Numbered from the stretch's first letter, positions 23,723 to 37,063 are shown. The stretch: DNA of 64,000 nucleotides from Paralvinella palmiformis (GCA_025642065.1 JAODUP010000186.1:452501-516500); one strand, 5' to 3'. Notes: generated by a model not told the origin, from the letters alone. A program made the numbers and translations.

Positions 23723-26382
23723 CAGGGCCTCATAACGTTCCTTTATTTTCCTGTATTTAAAAAAAATCCTGTATTTTCAGAAAAATTCCTATATTTCCTG
23801 TATTTTGATGTAGGGATTATTTTATTTTAAGAAGACATGAATCCTCATTAAATTTGGCGTAAAGCATAAAATTGGAACTGATAGATGATCTGCAACTCCT
23901 ATTGTTTGCCTTTATTGATAATACAATTTTGTTACATTTTTGATTGTCTCTTTCCTCAGTAATCTTTTTCAGTTCACAACAACTGTCCTCTGGAAATTGG
24001 CATGCAAATACTCTTGGCATCATTCAACTGATGTGAAACATTACAGTACACAGCTTGTAAGAACACCAAGAAATTTCAAATGAAGCACAGCTGAGAGGAC
24101 CTTAATCATAGTTGTATCAATGGATATAGTGTTGCATCAGTCTGGTTTGGCTATAATTTTCATAGGTTTTTCAATTGCTCGTAACACTTTGGCAGGCTTC
24201 ACTATTTTCGCTGGACTTGGCTTTAGTATTTTAATGATTTTAATCTGCATTCCGCCTAAAAGTGATCAAACCAAAATCAGAAGTATTTTTTTAAATTTTC
24301 CCATAACTTTTTTTGTGGAATTCAGAGAAAGCTTATTTTAAATGCCATGGCTAAGTTTTTCCTTTAAGGAGCAGAATGTAATCTATATTGTTTTGCAGGC
24401 AATTACATGAGTCTACTTAACTTACCAGATATGATTTATTTATTTTTGCACGAGCTTGAACTCGTATGAAGTTGGAGCGCACTTGCACACTACTGAACAG
24501 GAATATCCCGAAAACAACCTTTCCATCTCTTCACTTGTACGACGCCCATCAAGTGTACAATATGCCTGGAGGTTGTGCCAAATTTAGCCGAGCTTAGCTG
24601 GACCAAGTAGATGACAGTGGACATACATTGAGGCAGTGGTGCACTACATATTCTAGTTCACTATACAATGGCTATTGTACATTATGCAAAAAAAACGTTG
24701 GTTGTGAGAATATGGGGCTATTGCAATTGAAGCAACATGCTAAAAGCTCCAAGCATAAAGCAATAGCTGGTCGGAATGTTGGAGCTGAACTACCTAGTTT
24801 TTTGAAGCTGAGTGGAGCTGGAGGTGTTGCTGTTCTGTCAGCTTGCCTGCTGATCAAACCACAGCAGCAGCAGTTATATGGGCACTTAAAGTAGCTTCTT
24901 CAGATTTTTCTTTTGCATCGTGTAAAGATATTCCTCTAATTTGTCAATAGATGTTCCCATGTGCTGCCTCCAACAAATTCTCTATGAGCCCAGGAAAGGT
25001 AGCTTCCTTTTTTTTCAGATGGCCTTGGGCCATATTTTGTTGAACAAATGGTACACGATTTGATCAAGTCCAACAATGCTTATACTGTCCATTATGATGA
25101 AACCACCACATCTCAAAATGTTAAGCAAATGGATATCCTCATCAGATACTGGTCAAAGGAAAAGGATCGAGTTGTTGTCAGGTTCCTAAAATCACTGGCC
25201 TTTGGACACGCAAAAGCAGCTCAAGTTGCTCCATCGATATTAAGTACCATTGATCAGTCGAAAAAGCACTAGTAGTGGAAAAGCATCACTTCCTGAAACA
25301 TGTTAGCAGTCGGTGGTTGTCTTTAGAACCTGCTATTCAATGCATCATTGAACAGTGGGAAGCTCTTTCAATTTACATCATGAAATTACCACTTGAAGAT
25401 GTCTTGTGAAAAGAATGAGTGTTACAAGAAGATACAGCAATTTATTCAGAATCTTGAACTTCATGTGCAACTGCATTTCTTGGAATGTCTCGCCTTTCTT
25501 CACCAGGTTTTTCACCGTTCCAAAATCACTGGCCCTTTGGACACCAAAAATCAAGTTGCATGATTCATTGTTCGAGCTAATAAGAGTCGTCATGCTGAGA
25601 TTTTTAAAACCAGAAGTTGTGGGAGACAGGGTAAGAGATCTTCTTACCATTGAAATCAATAAAGCTGATAATCAACTACCAGCAAAGGAAGCTGTCAAAC
25701 ATCACAACACAATGCTTGATGTCCCAATCACAAAGGCATTGCTCTCTGCATCAAGGAAATACAAAGAGCGTTTGAACGAGGAAATAGAAGCAGCAGAAAA
25801 GCCAAGACCACTTCAAGATAAAAACATCAAGCAGAAACAAGAGGCACAGGAAGAAGCTAAATTAATGAAGAAGAATGTCCTGGAAATCGGAGAGAAAGCT
25901 ATTGAAACAAAGGACAACCTATATCAAGAATAATTGAAAAATGCTGAGGATTTGTTCGCAGAGGGAATCTCTAGATTATGCAAAGCTATCAAATTTAAGA
26001 ACTTTAATGAAGCGTCTGTTGCTCAAGGCCTTATCAAAGAACAAAATAAAAGCTGCGAGAAGAGATATGGCAAAGTTACATGTCAGATTACACGCATGTA
26101 TTGAATAAAGTTTTCTCTTTTTTTCAGGTTGCCAAGAGACCAATTGCCACCAAGTTCAGAAGGGTACTTAATGCTGGTATATTTATATGTGTTCAGGTTC
26201 AAATAATACAATGATGTGTTTTTTCCACCTACAAAAGGTAAGTTTTCTGGTTATTTAAATCATGCAAAAAGATTATTGCCATACATATAATTCCTGTATT
26301 TTGCTGAATAAATTCCTTTATTTTGAGAAAAATATTCCCTAAAAAGTTCCTTTATTTTCAATCCTCCTTGTTATGAGGCCTG
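23723..26382 (+). mobile_element. hAT-superfamily DNA transposon, near-complete but inactive
   Basis: The ends are inverted copies: CAGGGCCTCATAAC on the left and, reversed, CAGGCCTCATAACAAG on the right, followed inward by subterminal repeats of the type TTCCTTTATTTT. The flanks ATATATTT (23715-23722) and ATATTTTT (26383-26390) match at seven of eight positions, as expected for an 8-bp hAT target duplication. The interior carries the broken transposase described at 24628. The length of 2.66 kb suits a full element. Confidence 0.85.
24628..26104 (+). pseudogene. Broken hAT transposase (BED-type finger plus RNase H-like core)
   Basis: The first segment has a zinc-finger pattern CTLCKKNV followed by QHAKSSKHK, in the place of a BED finger. 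A second segment (from about 25030) reads VHYDETTTSQNVKQMDILI with the conserved Asp of a DDE core. A third contains LKHVSSRWLSLEPAIQCI, and the last ends with EASVAQGLIKEQ before a stop. At least four stops or frameshifts separate the pieces. The order and content fit uncharacterised hAT-like proteins common in invertebrate genomes; no intact product can be made. Confidence 0.75.
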
Positions 26383-26399
26383 ATATTTTTTTATTAAAA

Positions 26400-26470
26400 C
26401 AGACTTCGCCTGTGATCCTGGTGGCCCCACAGCTCAATAGATAGAGAGTTGCTGCCAACTCGTAAATTGC
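26400..26470 (+). mobile_element. Possible tRNA-derived SINE head
   Basis: AGCTCAATAGATAGAG fits a Pol III A box and is followed about 40 nt later by a degenerate B-box position. No body or tail is recognisable. Confidence 0.3.
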
Positions 26471-26871
26471 AGCTTTTAATGGTTTTGGCATCAGTAATCA
26501 ATCACATGATCGGTCATACCAAGTGACTGGAGAAACAATAACAATATTTCACATACATCTCAAGGTAGTCATCATAGCGGGATATAATCACGCAGCTAAA
26601 GCACATACGTAAACTGTAGGAGAAAATCTAAATTCTCCGAGTTGCAACTTGTTAAATCTCCTAAAACATTCCATATAGCCACTATATTAAGAAAACTGGA
26701 ATATATATAACTTGTTTTTATTAATTTGTTTTTGTAAAAGATGGATGAAGAATATATTTGAACGTTCCTATTAGACTAATTAGAGCAACCGACGAGACGT
26801 TAGGCTGGATAAAGTACCCTGAAGAATCTTCCAGAGATTGTTGGTTCCAGAGTCTCCGTGCCAGTGCTTTC

Positions 26872-26906
<35 letters not shown>

Positions 26907-27550
26907 CACAATGAGAAAGTATGAGATATCTATCACTTTCACATTATCAAGTCATCAGCTATAAATATAGTTTATATAACACATTATTTATACAGCAAAT
27001 GAGACTTTGATCAAACAAATGAAAGTCATGAAATTATACCGAATAAGAGACAAATGACATTCAACGTAATATAGTCCGTAGTATAAGGGGAGCAACGTAA
27101 GAAAGGGCCATCGTAAAAACAAATTAGTAAGAAATGGGGACGTTACATCAACCTGGGGACGTTAATTAATGATGAATGGTAAGTACCATCTTTAATAACA
27201 TACAGAAATTCTACTTTTATCATATAGAATATGAAGTCTTCGAAGCCAGACCAGTTTATTTTAAATATGCTCTCTCTCCATAAAGACTTTGTAGGTAAAA
27301 AGAGAGACGTTTAATATTGAATAACAGTCTTAGTGTCACGGTGGCTTCATCACTATAACTTCGTATATTATTCTAGAAACCTTTATACTTCACAATTAGT
27401 CACAAATGGTAAATGTTCGAATTATATATCTGTAGCCACTCCCTGTACTTACGAAGCAGCTCTGTTTAGTGCCTAGCTGTATCTAGCAGGAATGTCAGCC
27501 GGTAAATAATAAAATAGTCCAGATTGGTAATCATAGAGCATAAGAAATAC
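26471..27550. other. Intergenic, no supported gene
   Basis: Contains a CA repeat at 26872-26910. A minus-strand open frame near 26721-26942 includes the repeat and has no recognisable motif. Confidence 0.45.
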
Positions 27551-27663
27551 CTAGGCGATCCTGAATGAAATTGGTAAATCTTTGAATCTGTAGAAAATCT
27601 ATGTCTTGTAGTCTGACGCTGTCTTTCACACTTACATCCATATTATCACACTCGTTGTCATCC
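27551..27663 (-). CDS. Candidate orphan exon of an unknown gene
   Basis: On the minus strand a strong polypyrimidine tract ending in TGCTCCTAG precedes 113 nt of open frame, and GTATTT follows at the end, so both splice signals are present. The frame encodes DDNECDNMDVSVKDSVRLQD followed by IDFLQIQRFTNFIQDRLG, which looks like ordinary protein and not like a repeat. I do not recognise the family. It lies 600 bp beyond the RAB3GAP2 stop in the same direction, so it may belong to the next gene or be an alternative 3' exon. Confidence 0.35.
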
Positions 27664-27730
27664 CTAGGAGCATGCAGGAATGGAGAAAACAAGTCAATGT
27701 AGGGCATTATGAATAATTGTTTCAAAGAGG

Positions 27731-27733
<3 letters not shown>

Positions 27734-27762
<29 letters not shown>
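27734..27762. repeat. (TA)n microsatellite
   Basis: A short TA run just upstream, on the minus strand, of the candidate exon. Confidence 0.85.
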
Positions 27763-27765
<3 letters not shown>

Positions 27766-28231
27766 TCCAAACAGCAGGCAAAGTGAGTGACAGTTTGCTT
27801 CATTTAGTGTGTGTGGCTGCTACTCTAGTCTGAAATATGCGCTCAAGGAGCTATTCCATGAGCCAATGAAATGTTGAAGCTGAAGTCTTTTTTAAAACTG
27901 ATGAATGAAACATTTCACATATGCAGGCAACGCTGGGATTTCACCCACAACATGGATATCTGCTGTGCACTACCAATGTCACCCAGCAAATATAGCGAGC
28001 TATTCCATATTTGATTCAAATTTTAATATTTTTTACTGTAATTTAAAATGGAGGACATTTGTTTTGGCAAGTGTCTGCACAAAAATCAACTAATTCTGGA
28101 AAAAGACATCTTTTGTGTCAGCATGATAATATGATGAAAAACAAAAACAGTACTGAAGCCTTCACCAAGAAGTTGTTTCATATTTAATGAAATAAACACA
28201 ATTAAAAATGCTTTTATGACATTACTTAATA

Positions 28232-28260
28232 TGTGTGTGTGTGTGTGTGTGTATGTGTGT
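28232..28260. repeat. (TG)n repeat at the RAB3GAP2 stop codon
   Basis: It ends three bases from the stop, so it is transcribed at the very start of the 3' UTR as CA repeats. Confidence 0.85.
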
Positions 28261-28262
28261 GA

Positions 28263-29962
28263 TCATGAAAGGGCATGGATTAAATCGACCAGTTCAAGTG
28301 CCATTTCATATTCCGAATGACCTTCAGCAAGTTGGTTAACGACATGTCCCAAAAGAATGGCTGTATCACTTAGTGGTACATCAGGACAGTGAAGATGACT
28401 AGGATCCTGAAATGTACATAGAAAATCTATAGTGTATATGACAATTACAGGTTTAACTTAAGCAAATCTGAAATCTACCCAGCTCCAATTATACACGTAC
28501 AGTGAAAGCTCATTAATTTAAATGTCTCGGGTCTGTTATAAACACATGGATCTGTCGGTTAGTCTGGACAAACTACCAGATGACATATCATATCCAATTT
28601 GACACACACATACTGATTTATTGAGCTCTTGCCGTTAGTAGTAATCTATTTACGATATACTGTTTCGGAAGTAAAACAACCAACTCGTACTAACCAGTGT
28701 CTTCAGCCACGATGATACCGTTGTTGAACATTTGGACAGTTTCTCGACACTACCGGAAGGATCGACGATGAGGATGATGTGAGCCAGTCTCTGGCCACAC
28801 AACAGCAACAGCTTTGAACCAATCATGGCATGATCCATCGCTGTCAACAGTACCTGGATCATGGAATTGATGATGTACATGGTTTAAAAAAAAACACGGG
28901 CCAAATGGTTTGTTTTTATTGAATATTTTAGAATTAACTGGATTCATTAATCGAATTATTTCTACTAATGTTCCAAAACATTTGTTGGCTGGAAACCCCC
29001 CCCCCCTCCCCCCCAATTAAAAGAAATTTGAGCATTCCTTATAGTTGCATAAATGGCGAACTATAGTCAACAGTAGCTACACCGTGTACCATTAACTAGT
29101 TCAGCCAGCATAGAGTGAATGCTAGATCTAAAATGGCTAAAATCCCTGGCTTGAAAATAGTGAGACACAAAATTATTATATAAATAAATAAGATGATTGA
29201 TGCTTTAGGGCCACTTTTGTGCACATGGTAGGCTAAATGAGCCGAGCGACCTCCAAAGGTAATGAAGCAATGTCAAAGATAAAACACCCTTCAGATATGC
29301 CCACGCCAAGTTTTGAACACCGGTGGTAGTGATCTGTGGTCCAACATGCTACCGTAACATCACAGAGGCTCCCATATATAAAGAAATAAGGCATCCAGCT
29401 AACTCTGTTACAGACTACTAAGCTAAACTAGGCATTACAGTTCCGCATTATGAATTATTAATCTGTTTCTTTCTGTGAACTGTGTGCCAGGATGCTGACA
29501 GGACAAATGTCGAATTTGGAAGTGAGCATGTTGTAAATAAAAATCGGTCTTTACATGCAGATATATTACGATTAATTGGAACATTTATGAAGTGGTTCCC
29601 GTGTTTCTGGGGATCAGTATTCTCACCTCTTCAGCTAATTTGTCCAAGCCGCTCGAATACAGTTCGCAGGTATGATGCTGTCTCAGGATGTCAATGTCCA
29701 CGCACAGGTTTCGGCCGATTTTTTCCATCATTTGAGGCCAGCGTACGTACGACGTACTGCTCGCTCCGGGCCAGATGAACGAAGAAATGGAAGCGGTCGA
29801 CGGTGAGGGGCTCGCACCATGAACGGGGCTACTAGAGGTGGCTGCAGGGCTGCCAGTTTTGAGAGGGCTGCCTGTGGTGGCTGGACTTGCAGGGTCTGAA
29901 GTGGTAGGACTGTCTCTGGTTCCCAGCATTTGGACTGCGTGGCTTATCACGGAGCACATAAA
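28263..29962 (-). CDS. RAB3GAP2: RAB3GAP2 exons 30-32: C terminus
   Basis: Exon 30 starts [14 protein letters not shown] and holds a Ser/Thr/Pro-rich stretch of about 45 residues (longer than in vertebrates), then [20 protein letters not shown] and [17 protein letters not shown]. Exon 31 carries [17 protein letters not shown], matching the human LVLTGQRLAHALL segment. Exon 32 encodes the last 47 residues, ending [20 protein letters not shown] and LIHALS before TGA. No minus-strand AATAAA was found close downstream. Confidence 0.9.
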
Positions 29963-32900
29963 CTAAAAAGTAAAATTGGCTATTCGTTACCATCTTCTAA
30001 ACAGATTATAACTATCCAACGGTAATCATTCCAGTTAACTGAATTATAATATAATGATATATCTAAATAAAAAATCTGTGATAAATCTCATTACCATATA
30101 TACTCCTGTATGAGTCACACTTTTCGTACACCGATATGTGAGCATGTGTAATTGAATGGAATGGTAAATGAGGCCACGCTAAGAATGGCCACAGAAACCA
30201 CACCAAAGGAAAATAATTACAGCAAACACTGTGTTAATTACTTCCAAAGCTGATACATGGGAACTATTACTAAACTACTTCAAACAGCATTACAGAAACG
30301 AACTCACAGAAGCAGGCAACGTGAAGTGGCTGTCGTTACTTATCTTCACACTGGGTGAAAACGGCCTGGGATTAAATCGACCCCACCAACATTACCAAAA
30401 ATTTCAAGAAGTGCTCTATCAGCAATGATTTAGATGGTATGGAAGATGACATATCGCAGTATGACAAATCCAACACTGACTCCGATAAAGAAGGTGACAA
30501 CATGTATGATGACATGATGACACACGAACAGATACAACAGATGTTCAGTGAACAGAGTGATGATGATGAATTTTTTGGTTTTGAACCAATATTGCTGATT
30601 TTAGTATGTCTTATACACAGGTTTGACTCCGGGGGGAGGGGGGGGGGTTATTGGTCCTAAAAGCAGGTGCGTCTTAAATGCGAATGCAACTTATATGTGA
30701 GTATATACAGTAGATGTTTAGTTTTTTTTCTCAATAATATGAAGCCAGCCGGAGAAGGATGCATTCTGAAATGACTTGGTAGACAGATTAAGGAGGGCAG
30801 AGATGGTGTGGCTCTTGGTTGAGACTTGAATGGGCATGTTGGACAAGAGAGTGATGGGTATGAAGGAGTGCAAGGAGCGTTTGGCATTCAAACAGGAAAT
30901 GCAGAGGGTAAAAGGATATTGAAGTGTGGAAACTGAGTGGAGATGATGATGATCTATGTTTTACGGCCACTTTTGTGCACATGGTAGGCTAAATGGGCCT
31001 AGCGACCTCCAATGGTAATGAAGAGAAGTCAAAGATGAAACACCCTTCAGATATGCCCATGCTGAGATTTGAACACAGGTGGTAGTGATCTGTGGTCCAA
31101 CACGCTACCACTAGACCACGGAGGTACCCTAGAAGTTCCAAGAGATATTGGTGTTGGAGGAGGATAAGAAGTGCGATGGTGTCAACAAGATGTGGGATAG
31201 AGAGAGTGAAGGAAGGACTGTACGGTTGAACAATGGGCCAGTGAAGGCATCAGCAGACATGGTGGTGGAATGAGAAGTCAGGGAAGAGAGTCAGTGAGAA
31301 GAGACTACAGGTAGAAGATATGGTGCCATGCAAAGGATACTACTGTGGAGGGAGATGCATTGACAGCATATGAGATGGCAAAGAAGGTAGCTGCTCAACT
31401 GCACTGGACAGGAGAGAAAGAAATTTAGAGAGAAGCTTAATACAGAGGAAAGGCAGAGATCTGTAGAAGATGGTAGAAGGTGGGATAGTTGAAGGCCCAA
31501 GAGAGAGCATCACAGAGGTGCATGTAGAGTGAACATTTGGATAGATGAAAAGTGGGAACTGACAACAGTTGGTCGGTGATATCACTTGTGCAACTGGTCA
31601 GGCCTGGTTAAGAAGAAGCCAAAGATCTGTGACATGGTGATAGATGGCAGAAAGGTACTGAGAGACTGGCAGCAGAGTTTGCAAAATTTGTCGGCCCCTT
31701 CGACCAAAATATGATGATGTCTGACTTAAATTTATATCAGTCAGCCCATTTGTCTGATAACATTCACGCAGAATTATTGTTAGCTGCTATGGTTGCTATT
31801 ATTTTGGAGCCATTCTGCGTAATGTGTTGTGGTCACCAGTGACGATTTGCTTCTAATCCATATCCGAAGACAGTAATAATTAGCTCATTTTATTGGGTAT
31901 TCAGCGTTTTATCGCTTTGAAATGAAAAGTGAAATGACTGACCAAAAAATCAGAATGCGTGGGGCCAACCAAAAATATGGGTGTAAGACCTGTTGACCGA
32001 CAAGTTAAGCTGGGATTGTGTATAATCTGTGGTAGTCAAGTTTTCTTATATGGATATACAAGAGGAAAGGTAATCCATTAGATTGTGGGTGATATCATGC
32101 TATAAAGCTGTTAAACTTAAAACATGGAATGAAGGTATTGGAGAGGATTTAGAAGAGAAGGTTAAGAGAGAAAGTGAGTTTAATGGAAGTGAGAAGGTTC
32201 TGGCAAAAAGAAGGCATCGTTTTATATATCTGTAGACCTGGAGAAGGAATTTGTTAGAGAGCCAAGAGAAGTGGTCTGGTGGGCATTGAGGAAACTGGGG
32301 ATCCAAGAATGGCTGGTGAAAGGGGTAATGATAATACAGTCAGGCTCTGTTATACTGTGGTCCACGACAAAGCATTTTACACGAAATGGCATGAAATCTG
32401 CTACTGTATGATAAAATACGTGTTTTCACAGTTTGTAATTCACACGTAAAAAAACATATCCAAAGGCTACAAAGTACCCACACATATATTTATTGAGCCA
32501 AAACAGCCGAATCACAACTCTTAATTATTGGTGACTCAACCCACTAAATTTATGTTCTATAAAATTGTTCAATAAAATATGACATTTTCATTACAAAAGC
32601 AGATATATGCGCTATTTCTGGTGGATGAATATCACCAATCCAAGATGGCTGCAGCCTTTTGACCAATTTTGCACGAACATTTTATTTTCCACACAAACAC
32701 CAAGATAACATTTATGTTTAAGTCAGCAAATGATTAAACAATTACTGGAAACATTTATGAAATAAACAGTTGTATGTAATCTTAAAGGATGGTGCAAAAC
32801 AAGGTGAATACATGGACTCCCTATTATCGCCCACCCCGATGGTGCCCCTGTCTCGCTTCACAATCTACCTATATAACACGGTCAACCGTTTGTGGACCCC

Positions 32901-35900
32901 AACCACGTGCTATAATGGGGTCTGACTGTATATGACAATGTAAGGACAGTGGTGAAAACAAAGCATAGGAACAGCGAAGAGTTTGAGGAAAAGGTGGAGG
33001 TACACCAGGGATCAGTGCTAAGCCCATTACTATGTGTGTCTGTTATGGAAGCACTGACAGGCGAGGCCATGGAGGGATTGGCACGGGGAACCTGTATGTG
33101 GATGATTTGGCATTGGTAGCCGAGAGAGCACGAGGGAGTTGAAGGAGAAGGTATTGAGATGGAAAGAGTGTATGTAGGCAAAGGGGTTAACATCAGGAAA
33201 ATAAAGGTGATGGTTTCAGGGAAGAACTGCAGTGATTGTCATAGAGGTCAAAGTGGTCGTGTGTTGTCTGTGGGAAAGTTGTGAGAAGTAACTCAGTGGA
33301 GTGTATAGGCGGTAGTGGATGGGCTCATAGCATTGCTCAGGTTTGAAGGGTTTACTAATTAGAATCTGGGATGCATTTGTGCCAAGGTAAGTGAGAGAGC
33401 AAGTGATAGAGAGGATATCGACATACCGGAAAGTATGGATTCATGGATGGATGGATTCAGCGAAATGGTGTGTGTCCAGACAGAGTTGAAAAGTTCTGTT
33501 ATCTGGCATATGTGCTATAGAAAGATGATGGTGACTGGATGAAGAGAAGCATGTTGTACGAGGTGGATGGTGTGATAGGTAGATGAATGGACAGGATGGC
33601 ATAGAATCAGGCGGTGGAAAAGGATAGGAGAGAGTGTGGGCTGAACAAGGTAGATGCACAAGATCAGATAAATGGAGAAGGCCGGTACGGGAATCCGACC
33701 ACCCCATAAGAGAAATGTCCATAAAACGAATTGTTGTTGTTGTGTCATGTATTTTCAATAACATATCACCTCACTCCTGGCTTTTAGTATTGACTCGTCT
33801 ACAACTCGACAGGGTAGTACTGGTGTTGACTGGAGTGGCTTAAATAATGCACCTTTCCCCTGAAATTGAAATTAAACAAGTTGCTCATCCAACAAAATTA
33901 CAACTAAATAATTTAGTTCCTCACAACCTAATATAAAATCTCCCCGAATACGCAAAACTGAACACACACACACACACACACAATGTAAACAATCGGTTAT
34001 GTCGTCATTGGAAAAGAATATAATCTGCTCAAATAAATACATTTTGTTTGACCCACAGAAATATGTAGTTTCAAATTAGACATATAAATGCCATTGAAGG
34101 CAGTATTAATCTGGATTGATTTTTCACGTCAATTGTCTTTCATGGCCAAGAAATGTTCTTTCATCAAAATCTTCGACTCCTAGTGGATAAACAATAACAT
34201 CTAAGTGAGATCTGTAACTGATACTTGCTATTTAAACTTTTGCTGAGGAGCAAATAAATGAGAAACACAACCCTGGGGTGATAATAGATATCCAATGGAT
34301 AATTAGTCACAGCTAGTACATCTGGTTGAAAGCTACTGGCTAGGGAAGTCAGACGACCAAGTCAAAACATTTTATTAAAGGATGAAACATCACACAGACA
34401 CGCAGTGTAGTATGATACCTGCTGTGAACTGATTCGGTACCAGTGACTATGATAATATCAAAATCAACCAGCTATTTTACAGGTGACAACTGTAAAGCCA
34501 GATAGGTTGACAAAGCCTTAAAAATAGTAATGTGGATTGGGAACACCGATATAGTTCATTGTGACCTTTAACCAGACCCATATTATAATATACAAAAAAT
34601 ATACTCATGATAGCTCTCTTAAATCTGATATTTAAGTATCTTCTATGAAAATATTTTTAATGATAGTTCAAAAGCTCTGTCAAACTGATAGAAACAAACA
34701 AGCATTAAAATCATAAACATAACATACGAGGTTAAGCCATACCTTGCTGTCAAACAAGGATAGAGGTCTGACAGACTTCATGTTAAAGTTTAGAATAGCA
34801 TGCAGCATCACACACAACGAGAAATGGTGTTCTACGAGTTCAAGATTAGCTGGTTTCTGTTCCAGTGCTAACTCGGCTAAAGATGTCGGCCCCTGGACGT
34901 TCTGCCAGAGGTCCTCGACATTAACTATAGCCACTTCTTTGCTATCCTCACAAGCCTGCAAATATACAAGGGCCACTGGCTTAGGAAAGATACGTACCAA
35001 CCATCTCACTCATATGGACGCATTATCATTTAGTGGTAAAATGATCATTGCACGAACAATGAAAGCATTGAAAGCCACTTACCTGTAACATTGTTTCTAG
35101 CAGGTCCACGGTAATTCTGATGAATTTGTTTAATGAGACATCACTAAGTCCGACCTCCTGCAGACAGTAAAATACCGAATAAAAAGTCGGTGACAATTAC
35201 GTACAGTGACTGATGCCGACTAGATAAGCAATAATGATAAAGCTGATAATGTAAAACTCATGCATACCTTTCTACAAAGCCTATCCTTTGGTGCCTTTCC
35301 CACTTTTTCTATGAGGAATGCCGTAGATGACAGCTTCTTGACGACAAACATGTGCCACACCATCATAGCAACACCTGGAGAAATAGCCAACAGAAACACC
35401 ATGTTCAGATGTCAGTGAACACAGTAAACTTTATCAATGTATACGAATATGCTAATAGACAGTGGTCGTAACATGCCATGATGACACATACAGAGATCCC
35501 AGCCAAAATGGTCATACAACAAGTAGGAAAAGTGGGAGTTTCTAACCTCAAAAGTAGGAGAAAAGTAGGAGAGAGAGATAGAGAGAGAGAGAGAGAGTAG
35601 GACACAATGTGGATAGGAGGTTGCATTATCTGAATAAGATACTACACGTTTTCTTGTGTACAGCTACAGTAGCTGCTTTCATGAACACGTCACTTCTGAA
35701 AATATTTGAACTTCGAAGCAACACAGTAGTTGACGCATAATTATTACATGCACTCATGCATGCACAAAAACATATTACAGCTTCCCACCCATATAAATGT
35801 ACTTAATTTGATTGACAGGTACACAATTGATGGATTGATATTTTATAATGGACCAACTGTTAGAAGATGGTGAAAAATAGGAAATCTAACCCAAAAGTAG

Positions 35901-37022
35901 GAGGTCTAGTCAACATATAACAATACACAATAGACACTAGTAGTAGTAATAACATGTAATCATGACACATAATATACAATATCCATAACATGGTATAATG
36001 ATACAATATATACAACATTAACTTAATTACTTTTTGTAAAATAATTATCTCCTCTGTTACTATGTGTACAAAGTTTTAATTATTCTAAGTGCTTTGTTAT
36101 ATAAACAAATAGTTTGATATTATCCTCACATCTACACAATCTATAGTATAATATAATGTTGACCATCTCTGTCAGATACTAATCTAGAGCTCGGAAGGAC
36201 GAAATAGACATTACATGTATTTTATAGCTGAGTGGCACAAACCAGATAATAGTCTACTACAGAGTGGGCCAATCCAGATACTAACCTACTACAGAGTGGG
36301 TTGAGCCAGATACTAATCTACATCTGAGTGGGCCAAGCCAGATACTAACCTACTAGAGAGTGGGCCGAGCCCAGGGAACCCGTTTAACCCTAAAGGGGGG
36401 CCTGAAAATTGGGGGGCCGAGCTCAAATAATGAAATTGGGGAAAAAAAAGGGGTGGGAAAAATTGGGCCTTTATTCCCATTTCGAACCTGATGAAATTAG
36501 AACAGCAACAGTTCAAATTATGACCCCCCCCAAAAAAAATTCAACCTTCATGGATTTCTATTAAAGTCACAAAATTTTGCATGATGACAATAAAGGTAAC
36601 CTACACAGCTGATCTGTTATCACAGTCCTTAGCTGTTACTAAACATTCACTGGTCATCTGAGTACACCTGTAGATAATAATTCTTTCAGCACTGTCGGTT
36701 TTTTCTTTAAACAAATATGTCTTTGTATTTTTATTTAAACTAGTATTAGAAACCTAACAATAGCTCCAAAGCTTACATTTCTAATGTAAAACCTACTTGC
36801 TAACAAGTAAAGCTATTTGACAGCTGTAGAAGTGAGTGATTGGTTTGTTTAGCCAAGCTGCTGGTCATACCTAGGACACGTGCTAGGAAAGTTTCCCACA
36901 AACAAGTAACTTGATTCAATTTGAACTCTAATCTGGAAAATAGCAGTGCAGTGTTCTAATCACTACACTACAGGAGTACCCTGTTTATCTGTGGGAAAAA
37001 CAGATCAGCGGAGTAACAAGAC

Positions 37023-37063
<41 letters not shown>

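Larger units (their letters stand above)
30740..33742 (+). mobile_element. RTE-like LINE with nested insertions, antisense to RAB3GAP2
   Basis: The 5' part encodes an endonuclease fragment with the order of DLVDRL, then GDLNGHV and SDGYEGVHGAFG across frames (30740-30935). The reverse transcriptase part near 32040-33230 includes [27 protein letters not shown] and [14 protein letters not shown] degenerate 3' end finishes in a TTG repeat at 33731-33742, the type of simple tail seen in RTE elements. A SINE (30943-31127), a Tigger-type MITE (32337-32928) and possibly a third element (about 31690-32012) interrupt it. It lies in the 4.8-kb intron between exons 29 and 30. Confidence 0.8.

Noticed and set aside
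34120..34230. Minus-strand stretch resembling the missing RAB3GAP2 segment ([20 protein letters not shown])
   Set aside because: No acceptor enters this frame in phase 0, the frame entered from the available AG sites hits a stop, and no good donor follows. The resemblance is probably chance.
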